Shown here: piece by piece, positions 16,130 to 25,600 of the stretch
Layout of the letters: each line of letters starts with the position of its first letter
Position numbering within the stretch: position 1 is the first letter of the stretch
DNA from: Virgisporangium aliadipatigenens
GTDB taxonomy: Bacteria > Actinomycetota > Actinomycetes > Mycobacteriales > Micromonosporaceae
NCBI RefSeq assembly: GCF_016863615.1
Contig: NZ_BOPF01000031.1
Coordinates: forward strand, 1-64,000
Length of the DNA: 64,000 nucleotides
Direction: 5' to 3'
Program-made: the position numbers and the translations under genes
The notes under the pieces: model-generated
What the model was told of the DNA's origin: nothing
What the model saw: only the letters and a program-made list of their open reading frames with translations
The model's database searches: none

Positions 16130-17079
16130 ACGACCTTGCCATCGGGGTCGACATCGGGGGGACGAAGGTCTTAGGGGCCGTCGTCGACCTGGAAGGCGAG
16201 GTCCTCGCCCGCTGCCGGCGCGACACCCCGGCCCAGGACACGGCCGAGATCGTCGACCGCATCGTCGAGGTCATCGAGGAACTGCGGGCCGCGCACCCGT
16301 CGGTGGGCGCCGTCGGCGTCGGCGCGGCCGGCTGGATCGACCCCACCGGCTCGACCGTCCTGTTCGCCGCCAACCTCGCCTGGCGCAACGAGCCGCTGCG
16401 CGACCACATCCAGGCCCGCGTCGACCTGCCGGCGATCGTCGAGAACGACGGAAACGTGGCCGCCTGGGCGGAGTTCAGCTTCGGCGCGGCCCGCGACGCC
16501 GACGACTCGATGGTGCTCTTCACCGTCGGGACCGGCATCGGCGGCGGCATCGTGATCGGCGGCAACCTGATCCGTGGCGCACACGGGATCGCCGGTGAGG
16601 TCGGCCACACGATGATGGTTCCCGACGGCCACCCCTGCGGCTGCGGGCGCAAGGGCTGCATGGAGCAGTACGCCAGCGGGAACGCCCTCGTGCGCTTCGC
16701 CCGCACGATTGCCACGGAGGACCCCGACTCGGCGAGCGTGATGCTCGAACTGGCGGCCGGGAAGATCGAGGCGATCAACGGCCCCACGGTCACCAAGGCC
16801 GCGCACGCCGGGTGCAAGGCGGCTGTGGCGGCGTTCGATCGGGTGGCCTACTGGCTCGCCGTCGGGCTGGCCGACACGATCCAGAACCTCGACCCGCAGG
16901 TGATCGTCGTCGGCGGCGGTGTCGTCGAGGCCGGTGACCTGCTGATGGTGCCCACCCGGGAGTACCTACGCGAGGCGTTGGCCCAGCGCGGGCGACTCGA
17001 CTACGCGGAGGTCCGGCCGGCGCTCATGGGCAACCACGCCGGCGTGATCGGCGCTGCCGACCTGGCTCGCAAGCGGTAG
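16126..17079 (+). CDS. glkA: ROK-family glucokinase
   Basis: This 317-residue ROK protein has a phosphate-binding motif IGVDIGGTKVLGAVVD, a catalytic-region Asp in VENDGNVAAWAE, a glycine-rich FTVGTGIGGGIVIGG and the ROK zinc motif GHPCGCGRKGCMEQYAS (with an upstream GEVGHTMM His). It should phosphorylate glucose with ATP or polyphosphate in the cytoplasm. The length is typical. GTG 16126 overlaps the stop of the preceding small gene by 4 bases, making a three-gene coupled unit. Confidence 0.9.
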   Translation: MNDLAIGVDIGGTKVLGAVVDLEGEVLARCRRDTPAQDTAEIVDRIVEVIEELRAAHPSVGAVGVGAAGWIDPTGSTVLFAANLAWRNEPLRDHIQARVDLPAIVENDGNVAAWAEFSFGAARDADDSMVLFTVGTGIGGGIVIGGNLIRGAHGIAGEVGHTMMVPDGHPCGCGRKGCMEQYASGNALVRFARTIATEDPDSASVMLELAAGKIEAINGPTVTKAAHAGCKAAVAAFDRVAYWLAVGLADTIQNLDPQVIVVGGGVVEAGDLLMVPTREYLREALAQRGRLDYAEVRPALMGNHAGVIGAADLARKR

Positions 17080-17092
17080 GAGGGACGTTTCG

Positions 17093-17776
17093 TTGCACAA
17101 GATCCGGATCATGTCCTACAACATCCACCAGTCCAAGGACGACCTGCGCGCGCTGGCGTCGGTGATCCGGTCGGAGGCGCCGGACCTGATCCTGGTGCAG
17201 GAGGCGCCGCGCCGGTTCCGGTGGCGGGCGAAGCACGCCCGGCTGGCCCGCGACTGGGGCATGACCTACGCCGGCGGTGGGCTGTGGGCGTTGGGCAACT
17301 CCGGGTTCACCACGCTCCGGCTGCGGGTGCACGAGTCGTGGCACACGCAGTTCCCGCTCACGCCGGGGCGGCACATGCGCGGCGCGGTGTTCCTGCGGCT
17401 GTCCGTGGGGCGCACCCGGTTCGTGGCCGTCGGGACGCACCTGTCGCTCGACGCCACCGAACGGGCCTCGCAGGGGCGCCTCCTCAAGGAACAGCTGCGC
17501 GACATCGAGGAGCCGGTGGTCGTCTGCGGCGACTTCAACGAGGACGCCGGCGGTTCGGGGTGGCGCACGATCGTCGACGGGCTGGTCGACGCGGCCGAGG
17601 CGAAGGACTGCGCGGGGTCGCACACGTTCCCGTGCCGTGCGCCGGACCGCCGCATCGACGGGATCTTCGTGGACGAACGCTTCAACGTGGAGGACTTCCG
17701 GGTGGTGGACACGCCGGAGTCGCGCCGCGCGAGCGACCACTTCCCGCTGGTGGCGGACCTGACCCTGCCGGAGTGA
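17093..17776 (+). CDS. Endonuclease/exonuclease/phosphatase family protein
   Basis: The 227-residue protein starts at TTG 17093 with AGGAGGG about 8 bases upstream. It has EEP-fold motifs: MSYNIHQ near the start, LILVQEAP (metal Glu), VGTHLSLDATERASQ, VVCGDFNEDAGG (catalytic D and N), RRIDGIFVDE and the terminal SDHFPLVADL (catalytic Asp-His). The family includes AP endonucleases, sphingomyelinases and inositol phosphatases, so the substrate is open. It follows glucokinase by 13 bases and may be the last gene of that operon. Confidence 0.85.
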   Translation: MHKIRIMSYNIHQSKDDLRALASVIRSEAPDLILVQEAPRRFRWRAKHARLARDWGMTYAGGGLWALGNSGFTTLRLRVHESWHTQFPLTPGRHMRGAVFLRLSVGRTRFVAVGTHLSLDATERASQGRLLKEQLRDIEEPVVVCGDFNEDAGGSGWRTIVDGLVDAAEAKDCAGSHTFPCRAPDRRIDGIFVDERFNVEDFRVVDTPESRRASDHFPLVADLTLPE

Positions 17777-17843
17777 GCTCAGCCGTGCAGCGCTGACGCC
17801 CACGCGACGAGGCGGTCCCGCAGTGCCGAGGCCGCCTCGGGCG

Positions 17844-18185
17844 TCAGCGCGTATCCGCGGCGCGCGGCGCCACCGCGGGGAAGCGGGACTCCCACAGTTG
17901 GCGGACGGTGCGGGGCAGGAAGATGTGGCGCCACACGGCGACGAGGGTATCGGCGTCGAGGTACTCCGTGAGGTCCCGTGGCCCCATCGATTCCCGGATC
18001 ACCCGCTCGTACATGAGGCCGAGCTGCTTGGGATCGTCGAGGTCGTACGTGCCCTGCTCGGACCAGTCCAGCCGGTGGGGCAGCGTGACGCGGCCGCTCG
18101 TCGGCCCCCGCAGGTCGTCGAGACGTTCCGGCAGGGTCCACGGGCGGCGCTGCTCGTACGACGCCGAACGCTCGACCACGCCCAC
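17844..18185 (-). CDS. Conserved actinobacterial hypothetical protein
   Basis: About 113 residues with the pattern SYEQRRPWTLPERLDDLRGP, RLDWSEQGTYDLDD, LMYERVIRES and FLPRTVRQLWESRFP, which I recognise as a widespread short actinobacterial protein of unknown function. No catalytic motif or membrane segment is visible. GTG 18185 or 18179 can serve as start; neither has a clear ribosome site. After the stop a different frame stays open to 17779 (ending YALTPEAASALRDRLVAWAS), so a frameshift near the C-terminus cannot be excluded. It is divergent from the flavin monooxygenase gene. Confidence 0.65.
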   Translation of the reverse strand: MGVVERSASYEQRRPWTLPERLDDLRGPTSGRVTLPHRLDWSEQGTYDLDDPKQLGLMYERVIRESMGPRDLTEYLDADTLVAVWRHIFLPRTVRQLWESRFPAVAPRAADTR

Positions 18186-18278
18186 CAGTATGCCGCCGTC
18201 GCGACGACTCGAGGGCTGGACAAAGGCCGGAGCGGCGGCGAGGATGCCCGCCGGGACCGCTGCACTGGGGAGAACGCG

Positions 18279-19694
18279 TTGAGTGACGAACGTGGTGGGC
18301 CGCCGCGCCCGCCGACCCGTCCGAGCAGGCCGGCAATGCCGCAGCAGGCCGTTCCCGTGGCGGACCGGCACGGGGCCGTGTGCGTGATCGGGGCCGGCGG
18401 CACGGGTCTCGCCGCGATCAAGAACCTGCGTCAGTACGGCTTCGACGTCGACTGCTACGAGCGCGAGACCGGCGTCGGCGGCGCGTGGAACTGGCGCCAC
18501 CAGCACAGCCCGGTGTACTCCAGCACGCACCTGATCTCGTCCCGGCCGCTGACCCAGTTCCCCGATTTTCCGATGCCGGACGACTGGCCGGACTATCCGC
18601 ACCACAGCCAGCTGCTGGCCTACTTCGAGCGCTACGCCGACCACTTCGCGCTGCGCGAACACGTCTGGTTCGGCACCGAGGTGGTGTCGCTGAAGCCGGT
18701 GTCGGACGAGCCCGGGACGGCCTGGGACGTGACCGTGCGCGGGGCGCGCGGCGGCGCCCCGAAGACGCTGCGGTACGCGGCCGTCGTCGCGTGCAACGGT
18801 CACAACTGGGTGCCCCGGGCACCGATGTTCGACGGGCTGGACGAGTTCCGCGGGAATGTCCTGCACGCGAGCGCCTACAAGGACCCGGCGCAGCTGCGGG
18901 GGAAGAAGGTCCTGGTCGTCGGCGGCGGCAACACCGGCTGCGACATCGCGGTGGAGGCGGCGCAGCAGGCCGCGCGCTGCTGGCACTCGACGCGGCGCGG
19001 CTACTGGTACGCGCCGAAGTTCGCGTTCGGCCGGCCGGCCGACCAGGTCGACGCCGGGGTCCGCGGCCTGCCGCTGTGGCTGCGTCAACGGGCGCAGCAG
19101 CGCGTGCTGACCCGCACCGTCGGGGACCTGACCCGGCTGGGCCTGCCGAAGCCGGACCACAAGATCCTCGAGACGCATCCGATCGTCAACAGCCTGCTGC
19201 CGTACTACGTGGGCCACGGCGAGATCACGCCGGTGCCGGACGTGAAGCGGTTCGAGTACGACCGGGTGGTCTTCACCGACGGGCGCACCGCCGAGCCGGA
19301 CGTGGTGATCCTCGCGACCGGGTACACGCCGCGCTTCGAGTTCGTCGCGCCGGAGCTGATCGGGGCCGACGAGGAGGGCCGGCCGCACCTGCGCTGGCAG
19401 CTGATGTCGCGCAGCCACCCGACGCTGGCCGTCGCCGGGCTGCTGCAACCGGACTCCGGGCTCTTCCCGCTCGCGCACTGGCAGACCGTGCTCTTCGCCG
19501 CGTGGCTGCGCGCCCTGCACACCACGCCGGACCCGGCGATCGCCTGGTGGGAGCGGCAGCGTTCCGCCGACGGCAGGCGCTACGTGGACACCAAGCTCAA
19601 GGATTCGCCGCGGCACTGGTTCGAGGTCAGCTACCGGACGTACCTCAAGACCCTTCAAAAAGCTCTGGTCGAACTGGACGGAGTGCGCACATGA
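18279..19694 (+). CDS. Flavin-containing monooxygenase (FMO/BVMO-like)
   Basis: The protein has about 471 residues. An FAD-binding Rossmann motif CVIGAGGTGLAAIKNL lies near the N-terminus, with a second dinucleotide site VLVVGGGNTGCDIAVEA (NADPH) near the middle, plus VVILATGYTPRFEF, the usual ATGY motif of FMOs. It should oxygenate a small-molecule substrate using NADPH and O2. TTG 18279 is preferred because GGGGAG lies 6 bases upstream, while ATG 18336 (MPQQAV) would remove a proline-rich, probably disordered leader. The alpha/beta-hydrolase-fold gene follows 16 bases later, so the two may act on the same compound (inference). Confidence 0.85.
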   Translation: MSDERGGPPRPPTRPSRPAMPQQAVPVADRHGAVCVIGAGGTGLAAIKNLRQYGFDVDCYERETGVGGAWNWRHQHSPVYSSTHLISSRPLTQFPDFPMPDDWPDYPHHSQLLAYFERYADHFALREHVWFGTEVVSLKPVSDEPGTAWDVTVRGARGGAPKTLRYAAVVACNGHNWVPRAPMFDGLDEFRGNVLHASAYKDPAQLRGKKVLVVGGGNTGCDIAVEAAQQAARCWHSTRRGYWYAPKFAFGRPADQVDAGVRGLPLWLRQRAQQRVLTRTVGDLTRLGLPKPDHKILETHPIVNSLLPYYVGHGEITPVPDVKRFEYDRVVFTDGRTAEPDVVILATGYTPRFEFVAPELIGADEEGRPHLRWQLMSRSHPTLAVAGLLQPDSGLFPLAHWQTVLFAAWLRALHTTPDPAIAWWERQRSADGRRYVDTKLKDSPRHWFEVSYRTYLKTLQKALVELDGVRT

Positions 19695-19710
19695 GCGAGC
19701 GGGCAGACTC

Positions 19711-20505
19711 ATGAGGATTCTCCGGACGGAGGAGTGGGCCGATCCGACCCCGCACGCGGCTCGCGAGGTGCGCAAGGCGCTTCCGGAGGCCCCGACGGAG
19801 CACGCGCCGGTGCTGTTCGTGCCCGGGTTCGGGGGTGGTGCGTGGGTCTACGCCGAGAACTGGCTGGCGCACGCCGCCTCCCGTGGCGTGCCGGCGTACG
19901 CGATGAGCCCGCGCGGGCACGGCGAGTCGGGTGCGGCGCCGAAGGCGGACCTGCGGGCGTACACACACGACGTGGTGCAGGTGGCGGCGTCGCTGCCGCG
20001 CCAGGCGGTGCTGGTCGGGCACGGCGCGGGTGCGCTGGTGGTGGCGCAGGCTCTCGCCCGGTACCCGGCCCGGGCCGCGGTGCTGCTCGCGCCGGTCTTC
20101 GGCGGCTGGGGTCCGGCGTTCGGGGCGTGGGCGCGCAACCCGTTCGGGGTCACGCCGGCGATCTTCGGCGGGGCGTTGCGGCCGCGGCGCGGCCAGCTGT
20201 TCAGCCCGGAGACCCCGGTGGAGGAACAGCGCGAGTACGCCTCCCGGCGGGGCCGGGCGTCGGCGCGGGCGCAGTGGCAACTGGCCCGGCACCGAGGGCC
20301 CGAACAGCCGGTCGGGGAGCCGCCGGTGCTGGTGGTGGGCAGTCCCGACGACAAACTCGTTCCCGCGAAGGAACTGGACCGGGTCGCTCGGCGCTACCGC
20401 GGCTCGCCGCTGCTGTTCCCCGGCATGGGGCACGACCTGATGCTCGACGCGAGCTGGCGCGAACCGATCGACGCGATCCTCGACTGGCTCGAGAAGAATC
20501 CCTAA
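19711..20505 (+). CDS. Alpha/beta-hydrolase-fold protein lacking the nucleophile Ser
   Basis: This 264-residue protein shows the fold clearly: VLFVPGFGGGAWVY (oxyanion loop), PRGHGES, LVVGSPDDKLVP (acid Asp) and GMGHDLML (catalytic His). The nucleophile elbow, normally GHSxG, reads VLVGHGAGALVVAQ, so the Ser is Gly. Either it is a non-hydrolytic member acting as a binding protein, lyase or isomerase, or another residue substitutes. It follows the FMO gene on the same strand. Its stop overlaps that of the convergent SnoaL-like gene by 4 bases. Confidence 0.85.
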   Translation: MRILRTEEWADPTPHAAREVRKALPEAPTEHAPVLFVPGFGGGAWVYAENWLAHAASRGVPAYAMSPRGHGESGAAPKADLRAYTHDVVQVAASLPRQAVLVGHGAGALVVAQALARYPARAAVLLAPVFGGWGPAFGAWARNPFGVTPAIFGGALRPRRGQLFSPETPVEEQREYASRRGRASARAQWQLARHRGPEQPVGEPPVLVVGSPDDKLVPAKELDRVARRYRGSPLLFPGMGHDLMLDASWREPIDAILDWLEKNP

Positions 20506-20879
20506 ACCGCGTCGGCGAGGGGCGAACCGACCTCGACGGCGCTGGAGAAGTGCACGGTCTGGGCCACGATGAGCCCGTCGCGCACCACGAACGACTCGGT
20601 GCCCTCCATCGGCATCGTCCCGCTGCGCCCGCCGAGCCCGGACCATTCGAAGATGCCGACCTGGTCGGAGGCGAGGAGCCGGTGGCACTCGACGGCGCCG
20701 TCGTAGCGGCCGTGCCGCGCGGCGAGCGCACGCACGCCGTCGTGTCCGCGGGATTCGCCGTCGGGGTGCAGGATCACCACGTCGGGGTGGTAGTTGGTGG
20801 CCAGGTCGCCGTCGAGGTCGCCGGCGGCCCGGCGGCGGAGGTGATCGGTGAGGACGTCACGGGTCTGACGGAGGTGCAT
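20502..20879 (-). CDS. SnoaL/NTF2-like domain protein
   Basis: About 125 residues with the NTF2-like pattern of one long N-terminal helix (DVLTDHLRRRAAGDLDGDLA), NYHPDVVILHPDG, an ARHGRYDG helix and C-terminal strands (TESFVVRDGLIVAQTVHFSS). These small cone-shaped domains are isomerases, hydrolases or ligand binders; the activity is unknown. ATG 20879 is chosen because AAGGTGG lies 5 bases upstream. It converges on the alpha/beta-hydrolase gene. Confidence 0.78.
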   Translation of the reverse strand: MHLRQTRDVLTDHLRRRAAGDLDGDLATNYHPDVVILHPDGESRGHDGVRALAARHGRYDGAVECHRLLASDQVGIFEWSGLGGRSGTMPMEGTESFVVRDGLIVAQTVHFSSAVEVGSPLADAV

Positions 20880-20954
20880 GGGATCCACCTTGTGGGTCGA
20901 GGGGGATCCATCGCGTACCCGTCGCCGGAGTTGGTAAACGCGGGTTCAGGTTTC

Positions 20955-21809
20955 TCAGATTCGGGCGCCGTCGTCGAACTCGTCGTCGTCCTCGTCGTCG
21001 CCCGGCCGCAGCCGCCAGATCAGCGTCACGAACCCGGCCACGATCGACCCGAACGCCAGCAGCAGCACGGTGTCGCCGGCGAGCGGCAGCAGCCCGGGCC
21101 AGATGAACAGCAGCAGCCCGAACCCGATCGCCGCGATGCCGAGCGCCGCCGCCTTCGAGATGCGCGGCAGCGGCGGCGGGGGCGGCGGCGTGTAGCCCTC
21201 GTCGTCGGTCGGCTCGTCGGGCAGCCCCATCCCGAATGTGTCGAGGGCGTCGAGCAGCGACGGCTCCTCGCGGTCGGTGCGGCGGCGGCGCGGCGGCGCG
21301 TCGGTCGGCGGGTCGAGCACCGGCAGCGGCCGCGGCTCGCCGAGGGTCACCTCTTCGGACTTGGGCCAGGGCGCGTCCGCGGGGTCGATCTTCAGGTCGA
21401 ACCCGGCGACGATCTCCTCCCAGGCGATCTGTTCGCGGGCGGCGCGATCGTCCGGCTCCGGGTCGGTCTCCGTCTTGTCGGGTTCGCGGTCGGGGGCGGG
21501 CACCATCGCGGCCTCCACGGCGGGGTCGGAGCGGTCCGGCTCGGGGTTGACCTGGCGGACGTAGTCACGGGCGGTACCTACATGATCCTTGTCGACGAAC
21601 AGGCGGTCCGTCGGCCGTGCGGGCAGGCTCGTCGTCCGGGTGATCGGATGCTGGTCGGTGGACGGTTGAAGATACGCCGCGATCCCGTCGGCGGCCAGGA
21701 CGTCGAGCAGGTGCTCCCCGATCCGGGGGTCGATGTCGCCGACAGCGGTGTACGCGGCCGCGACCAGCCCGTTGTCGCGCCGTCCGCGCCGGCCTCCGGT
21801 TGCTGGCAC
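20955..21809 (-). CDS. Membrane protein with acidic linker (DUF308-like)
   Basis: A 284-residue protein. The N-terminal 80 residues form a small soluble region (AYTAVGDIDPRIGEHLLDVL). A long acidic, proline-rich linker follows, ending in a PPPPPPLP run. Two or three hydrophobic segments come next (residues about 205-255: AAALGIAAIGFGLLLFIWPG, then LLLAFGSIVAGFVTLIW) and a very acidic tail DDEDDDEFDD. It is probably an inner-membrane protein with a cytoplasmic sensor or interaction part. Function unknown. GTG 21809 has GGAGGGG 8 bases upstream. It is divergent from the acyltransferase gene. Confidence 0.75.
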   Translation of the reverse strand: MPATGGRRGRRDNGLVAAAYTAVGDIDPRIGEHLLDVLAADGIAAYLQPSTDQHPITRTTSLPARPTDRLFVDKDHVGTARDYVRQVNPEPDRSDPAVEAAMVPAPDREPDKTETDPEPDDRAAREQIAWEEIVAGFDLKIDPADAPWPKSEEVTLGEPRPLPVLDPPTDAPPRRRRTDREEPSLLDALDTFGMGLPDEPTDDEGYTPPPPPPLPRISKAAALGIAAIGFGLLLFIWPGLLPLAGDTVLLLAFGSIVAGFVTLIWRLRPGDDEDDDEFDDGARI

Positions 21810-21981
21810 GCCTGCAACCCCTCCCCGGTGGTGCGCACGCGACGACCGGGTACGTCGCGGGACACCGCCTCGCAGAGAATCCTGACACGGCCGCGCCGGT
21901 TGGCGGCAGTGCGTTGTGTCGGGCCGTCCCGGATCCGTAGGCTCAGTGACCACCGGGCGTGGTGGTGGGAGAGGACCGACG

Positions 21982-22692
21982 TTGTTCTACTGGACGCTGA
22001 AGTACATCCTCCTCGGCCCCCTGCTGAGGCTGATCTACCGGCCCAAGGTGGAGGGGGTGGAGCACCTCCCGGCCTCGGGCGCCGCGATCCTCGCGAGCAA
22101 TCACCTGTCGTTCTCCGACTCGATCTTCATTCCGTTGGTGACGAGCCGGCGGGTGACCTTCATTGCCAAGCAGGAGTACTTCACCGGTAAGGGCATCAAA
22201 GGCTGGTTCATGCGCCAGTTCTTCACGGCGGCCGGGTGTATTCCGGTCGACCGAACGGGTGGTCGGGCCGCGCAGGCCGCGATCGACACCGGGCTGCGGG
22301 TGCTGCGCGAGGGCCACGTCTTCGGGATCTACCCCGAGGGGACCCGTTCGCCGGACGGGCGGCTGTACCGGGGCAAGACCGGCGTGGCGCGGATGGCGCT
22401 GGAGAGCGGCGCCCCGGTGATCCCGATCGCGATGATCAACACTGACGACATTCAGCCGATCGGACACCGGATGTGGCGGATCCGTCAGGTGCACATGCGC
22501 ATCGGCGCGCCGCTCGACTTCAGCCGTTATCAGGGCATGGCGGGCGAACGGTTCATCGAGCGCGCCATCACCGACGAGATCATGTACGAGCTGATGCAGC
22601 TGTCCGGCCGCGAGTACATCGACCGGTACGCCCAGCGCGGCGCGGCGCCGACGCCCGCCCCGGCCCCCGCGACGACGGCCGCCGCAGCCTGA
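21982..22692 (+). CDS. 1-acyl-sn-glycerol-3-phosphate acyltransferase (PlsC-like)
   Basis: The 236-residue membrane-associated acyltransferase has motif I NHLSFSD (HX4D, catalytic base), motif II around CIPVDRTGGRAA, motif III YPEGTRSPDG (glycerol-phosphate binding) and motif IV VIPIAMINT. It transfers an acyl chain to lysophosphatidic acid or a related lipid. The C-terminus is an Ala/Pro-rich tail. TTG 21982 follows GGGAGAGGA; a TAGGCT box at 21938-21943 would give a leader of about 30 bases. It corresponds to Rv2182c in the mycobacterial block and fits the local phospholipid/PIM theme. Confidence 0.87.
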   Translation: MFYWTLKYILLGPLLRLIYRPKVEGVEHLPASGAAILASNHLSFSDSIFIPLVTSRRVTFIAKQEYFTGKGIKGWFMRQFFTAAGCIPVDRTGGRAAQAAIDTGLRVLREGHVFGIYPEGTRSPDGRLYRGKTGVARMALESGAPVIPIAMINTDDIQPIGHRMWRIRQVHMRIGAPLDFSRYQGMAGERFIERAITDEIMYELMQLSGREYIDRYAQRGAAPTPAPAPATTAAAA

Positions 22693-22698
22693 CCCGGC

Positions 22699-25600
22699 TC
22701 AGTCCAGGCCGGCCAGCGTCAGCAGGCGCGGGGCGGTCGCCGACGCGGCGAAGCGCCGCAGCTCCCGCACGGAGGCGTCGTCGGGCTCGGCGCGCACCGC
22801 CCACGCCAGGGCGAGCATCCGGTTGGTGGCGTTCGGGATGTCGGCGTAGATCGCCGCCGCGGCGCGGTGCAGCACACCCGCCCGGGCGAGGTCGCCGTCG
22901 GCGGCCGCGACGGCGCCGGAGACCGTCCGCAGCGCCGCCTCGACCCAGGGCGTGCGGTGCGGCACCTCGCTCAGCAGCTCCCGCAGCCCCACCGAGGCCG
23001 AACGCCCCACCAGCACCGCCGCGTGCGCCGCCGTCGGCAGCCACTCGCCGCTCGCGATGGCACGCACCTTCTGCCAGCTCTCGCCCAGTTCCAACAGAAG
23101 GGCCCCGGCGTCCCCCGGACGTCCCTGGAGCGCGAACGAGAACGCGCACTGACCGAGGGCCACCCACATCAGCCGGTGGAACCCGGACCGGCGGCCGGCC
23201 CGCAACAGCGCCTGCGCGTCGTCCTCCACCGGCAGGCCGCCGCGCAGCTGGTCGATCCAGAGGAACAGGCCGCGCGAGTGCAGGTCCCACTCCTCGCTCG
23301 GCGCGTTCACCGCGTCCCGGGCGCACGTCAGGATCAGCTCCCAGTCGCCGTCGAAGTAGGCCCGCTGCACCCGGTCGGAGTAGCCGGTGGTCAGGTTGTG
23401 TCCACCGGGCACGTCGCCGCCCTCGTCGTGCAGCAGGGCGAACGACGCCGGCCAGTCGCCCTCCTCGCGCAGCGCGTAGGAGAGGTTCTGGTTGGCGCGG
23501 CGCAGGGCGAGCAGGCGCTGCTCCCGGCACAGCCGCGCCACCTCCCGCAGCTCGGCCAGCCCGCGGCGGTCGCCCGCCTGGTAGCGGCTCATGCCGATGG
23601 TGATCCGCGAGTTGGCCGCCACCTCGACGAGGCCGAGCTGCGAGGCGATGTCCGCCGCTATGCCGGCAGCCGCCACCGCCGGGCCGTCCTCCATGTTGAG
23701 CATGTGCAAGCGGCCGAGTTCGGCGTAGGCGTCGGCCTTTTCCGGGGTGTCCGGCAGCTCGTCGAACAGCTCCACCGCCCGGTCCAGGCAGGACAGCGCC
23801 GTCGCCCGGTCGGCCCGCAGCCAGGCGGCCTGACCGAGCAGCGTCCACGCGCGGGCGGCGTTCGGCTGGTCGCCGGCGTCGTGCAGCTGCTGCGCCAGCA
23901 GGGTCATGCGGTCCTCGCCGCCCTCGGTCAGGTACGCGTTGCCGTCCGCGTAGAACGCGATCTCGCCGACCAGCAGTTCGATGCCGAGTCGTTCGGCCGG
24001 GGCGGTGGTGTCGTCGCACAGGCCCAGCGCGCGGGCGGCGTGGTTGGACGCCGGTTCGAGGGCCTGCAGCGCGTAGGCCCGACGGGCGGCCCGGTTGAGC
24101 GCGTCCCGCGCCGCCGGCGCGTACCGGGTCGCGTCGGAGCCGAGCGTGCGGGCGATCTCGTACGCCGTGTACCGGTGATGCGCCAGAACCTCGGCCAGGT
24201 CGGTGTCGCGGCTGGTGGAGATGCGATCCAGCCAGTCGGCGGTGCGTTCGTGGCGGGCGACCCGTTCGGTGCGGGGGAGGCGCTGGTAGCAGACGTCGCG
24301 CACGAGCACGTGCCCGAACCGGTACTCCAGCTGCCCCTCCATCGAGGAGGTCACCTGCTCGTGCACGAGGTCGCGCTGCTCCAGGCGGCGCAGCGTGCGT
24401 TCGACCGCGTCCTCCGGCCGGCCCAGCGCGGCGGCCACCGCCCCCGGCCAGAACGCCAGCCCCACCACCGCGGCGGCCTGCAGCACCGCCCGGTCGGCCG
24501 GCTCCAGCAGGTCCACCCGGTTGGCGATCACCGCGTGCACACCGTCCGGCATCGGCGGCGCCGCCCCGTCCCGCAACGGCGTCATCGGCCGCAGCGCGCC
24601 CTGCTCGATCAGCATCCGGGTGTACTCGTGCGCGTAGAGCGGGTTGCCGTCGGCCAGCTCGACCACGGTCGCGAGCGTCTCGTCCGGGTACGACGCCTGG
24701 CCGAGCAAATGCGTGTACATGGTGGCGATCTCGGGTGCGCGCAGCGGCGGCAGCGTGATGGTCAGCGCGCCGGGCGTGGCCGCCGACCAGCCGGGGTGGT
24801 GCTCGACCAGTTCGGGGCGGGCGGTGGCGATCATCAGCAGCGGCACGTCCCGAACGGAGGCCCCCAGCAGCTCGACGAAGCGCAGCATGTTCTCGTCGGC
24901 CCAGTGCAGGTCCTCGATGACGAGCACCACGGACTGCCGCGACGCGAGCGCCACGACGAACCGCCGCCACGCCGACTCGGCCTCCTCGGTGCCGAGCTTG
25001 GAGCCGGGCAGGCCGACGAGGGGACCGATCGCGTCGCTGAGCCGGGCCGCCTCGGCGGGCGTGACCAGTTCGCGCATCGCGCTGTCGAGCCGCCGCCGGG
25101 CGGTCTGTGCCGAGTCGGTGTCCAGGATGCCGGCGTAGGCCTTCACGATGTCCGCGAGTGCGGCGTAGGTGACGTTCTCGCCGAATGGGGGGCACCGGCC
25201 GGTGTACCAGAGCGCCTGCCCGGAGCGCTCCTGCGCGTGCCGGTACAGCTCCCGCACGAGCCGGCTCTTGCCGATGCCTGCGTGCCCGAGGACGGTGACG
25301 AGCTGCGGAATGCGGTCGGCCAGCGCCCGGTCGAGCGCGTTGACCAGTAGCGCCAACTCGTGTGTGCGGTTGACCAGCGGAGTGGCCCGCATCTCCCGGT
25401 CGGGGTGGCTGCGCTGGATGGGGGCCAGCGCCAGCCACACCTCGGTCTGCTGGCTGCGCCCGCGCAGGGTCACCGGCGGCTGCGGGCTGTAGCGGATGGC
25501 GGTCTTGGTGGCGGCGTACGTGGTGCCGCAGACGAGCACCCCGCCGGGCGGCGCGACGGACTGCAGCCGGGCGGCCGTGTTGACCACGTCGCCGGCCACG

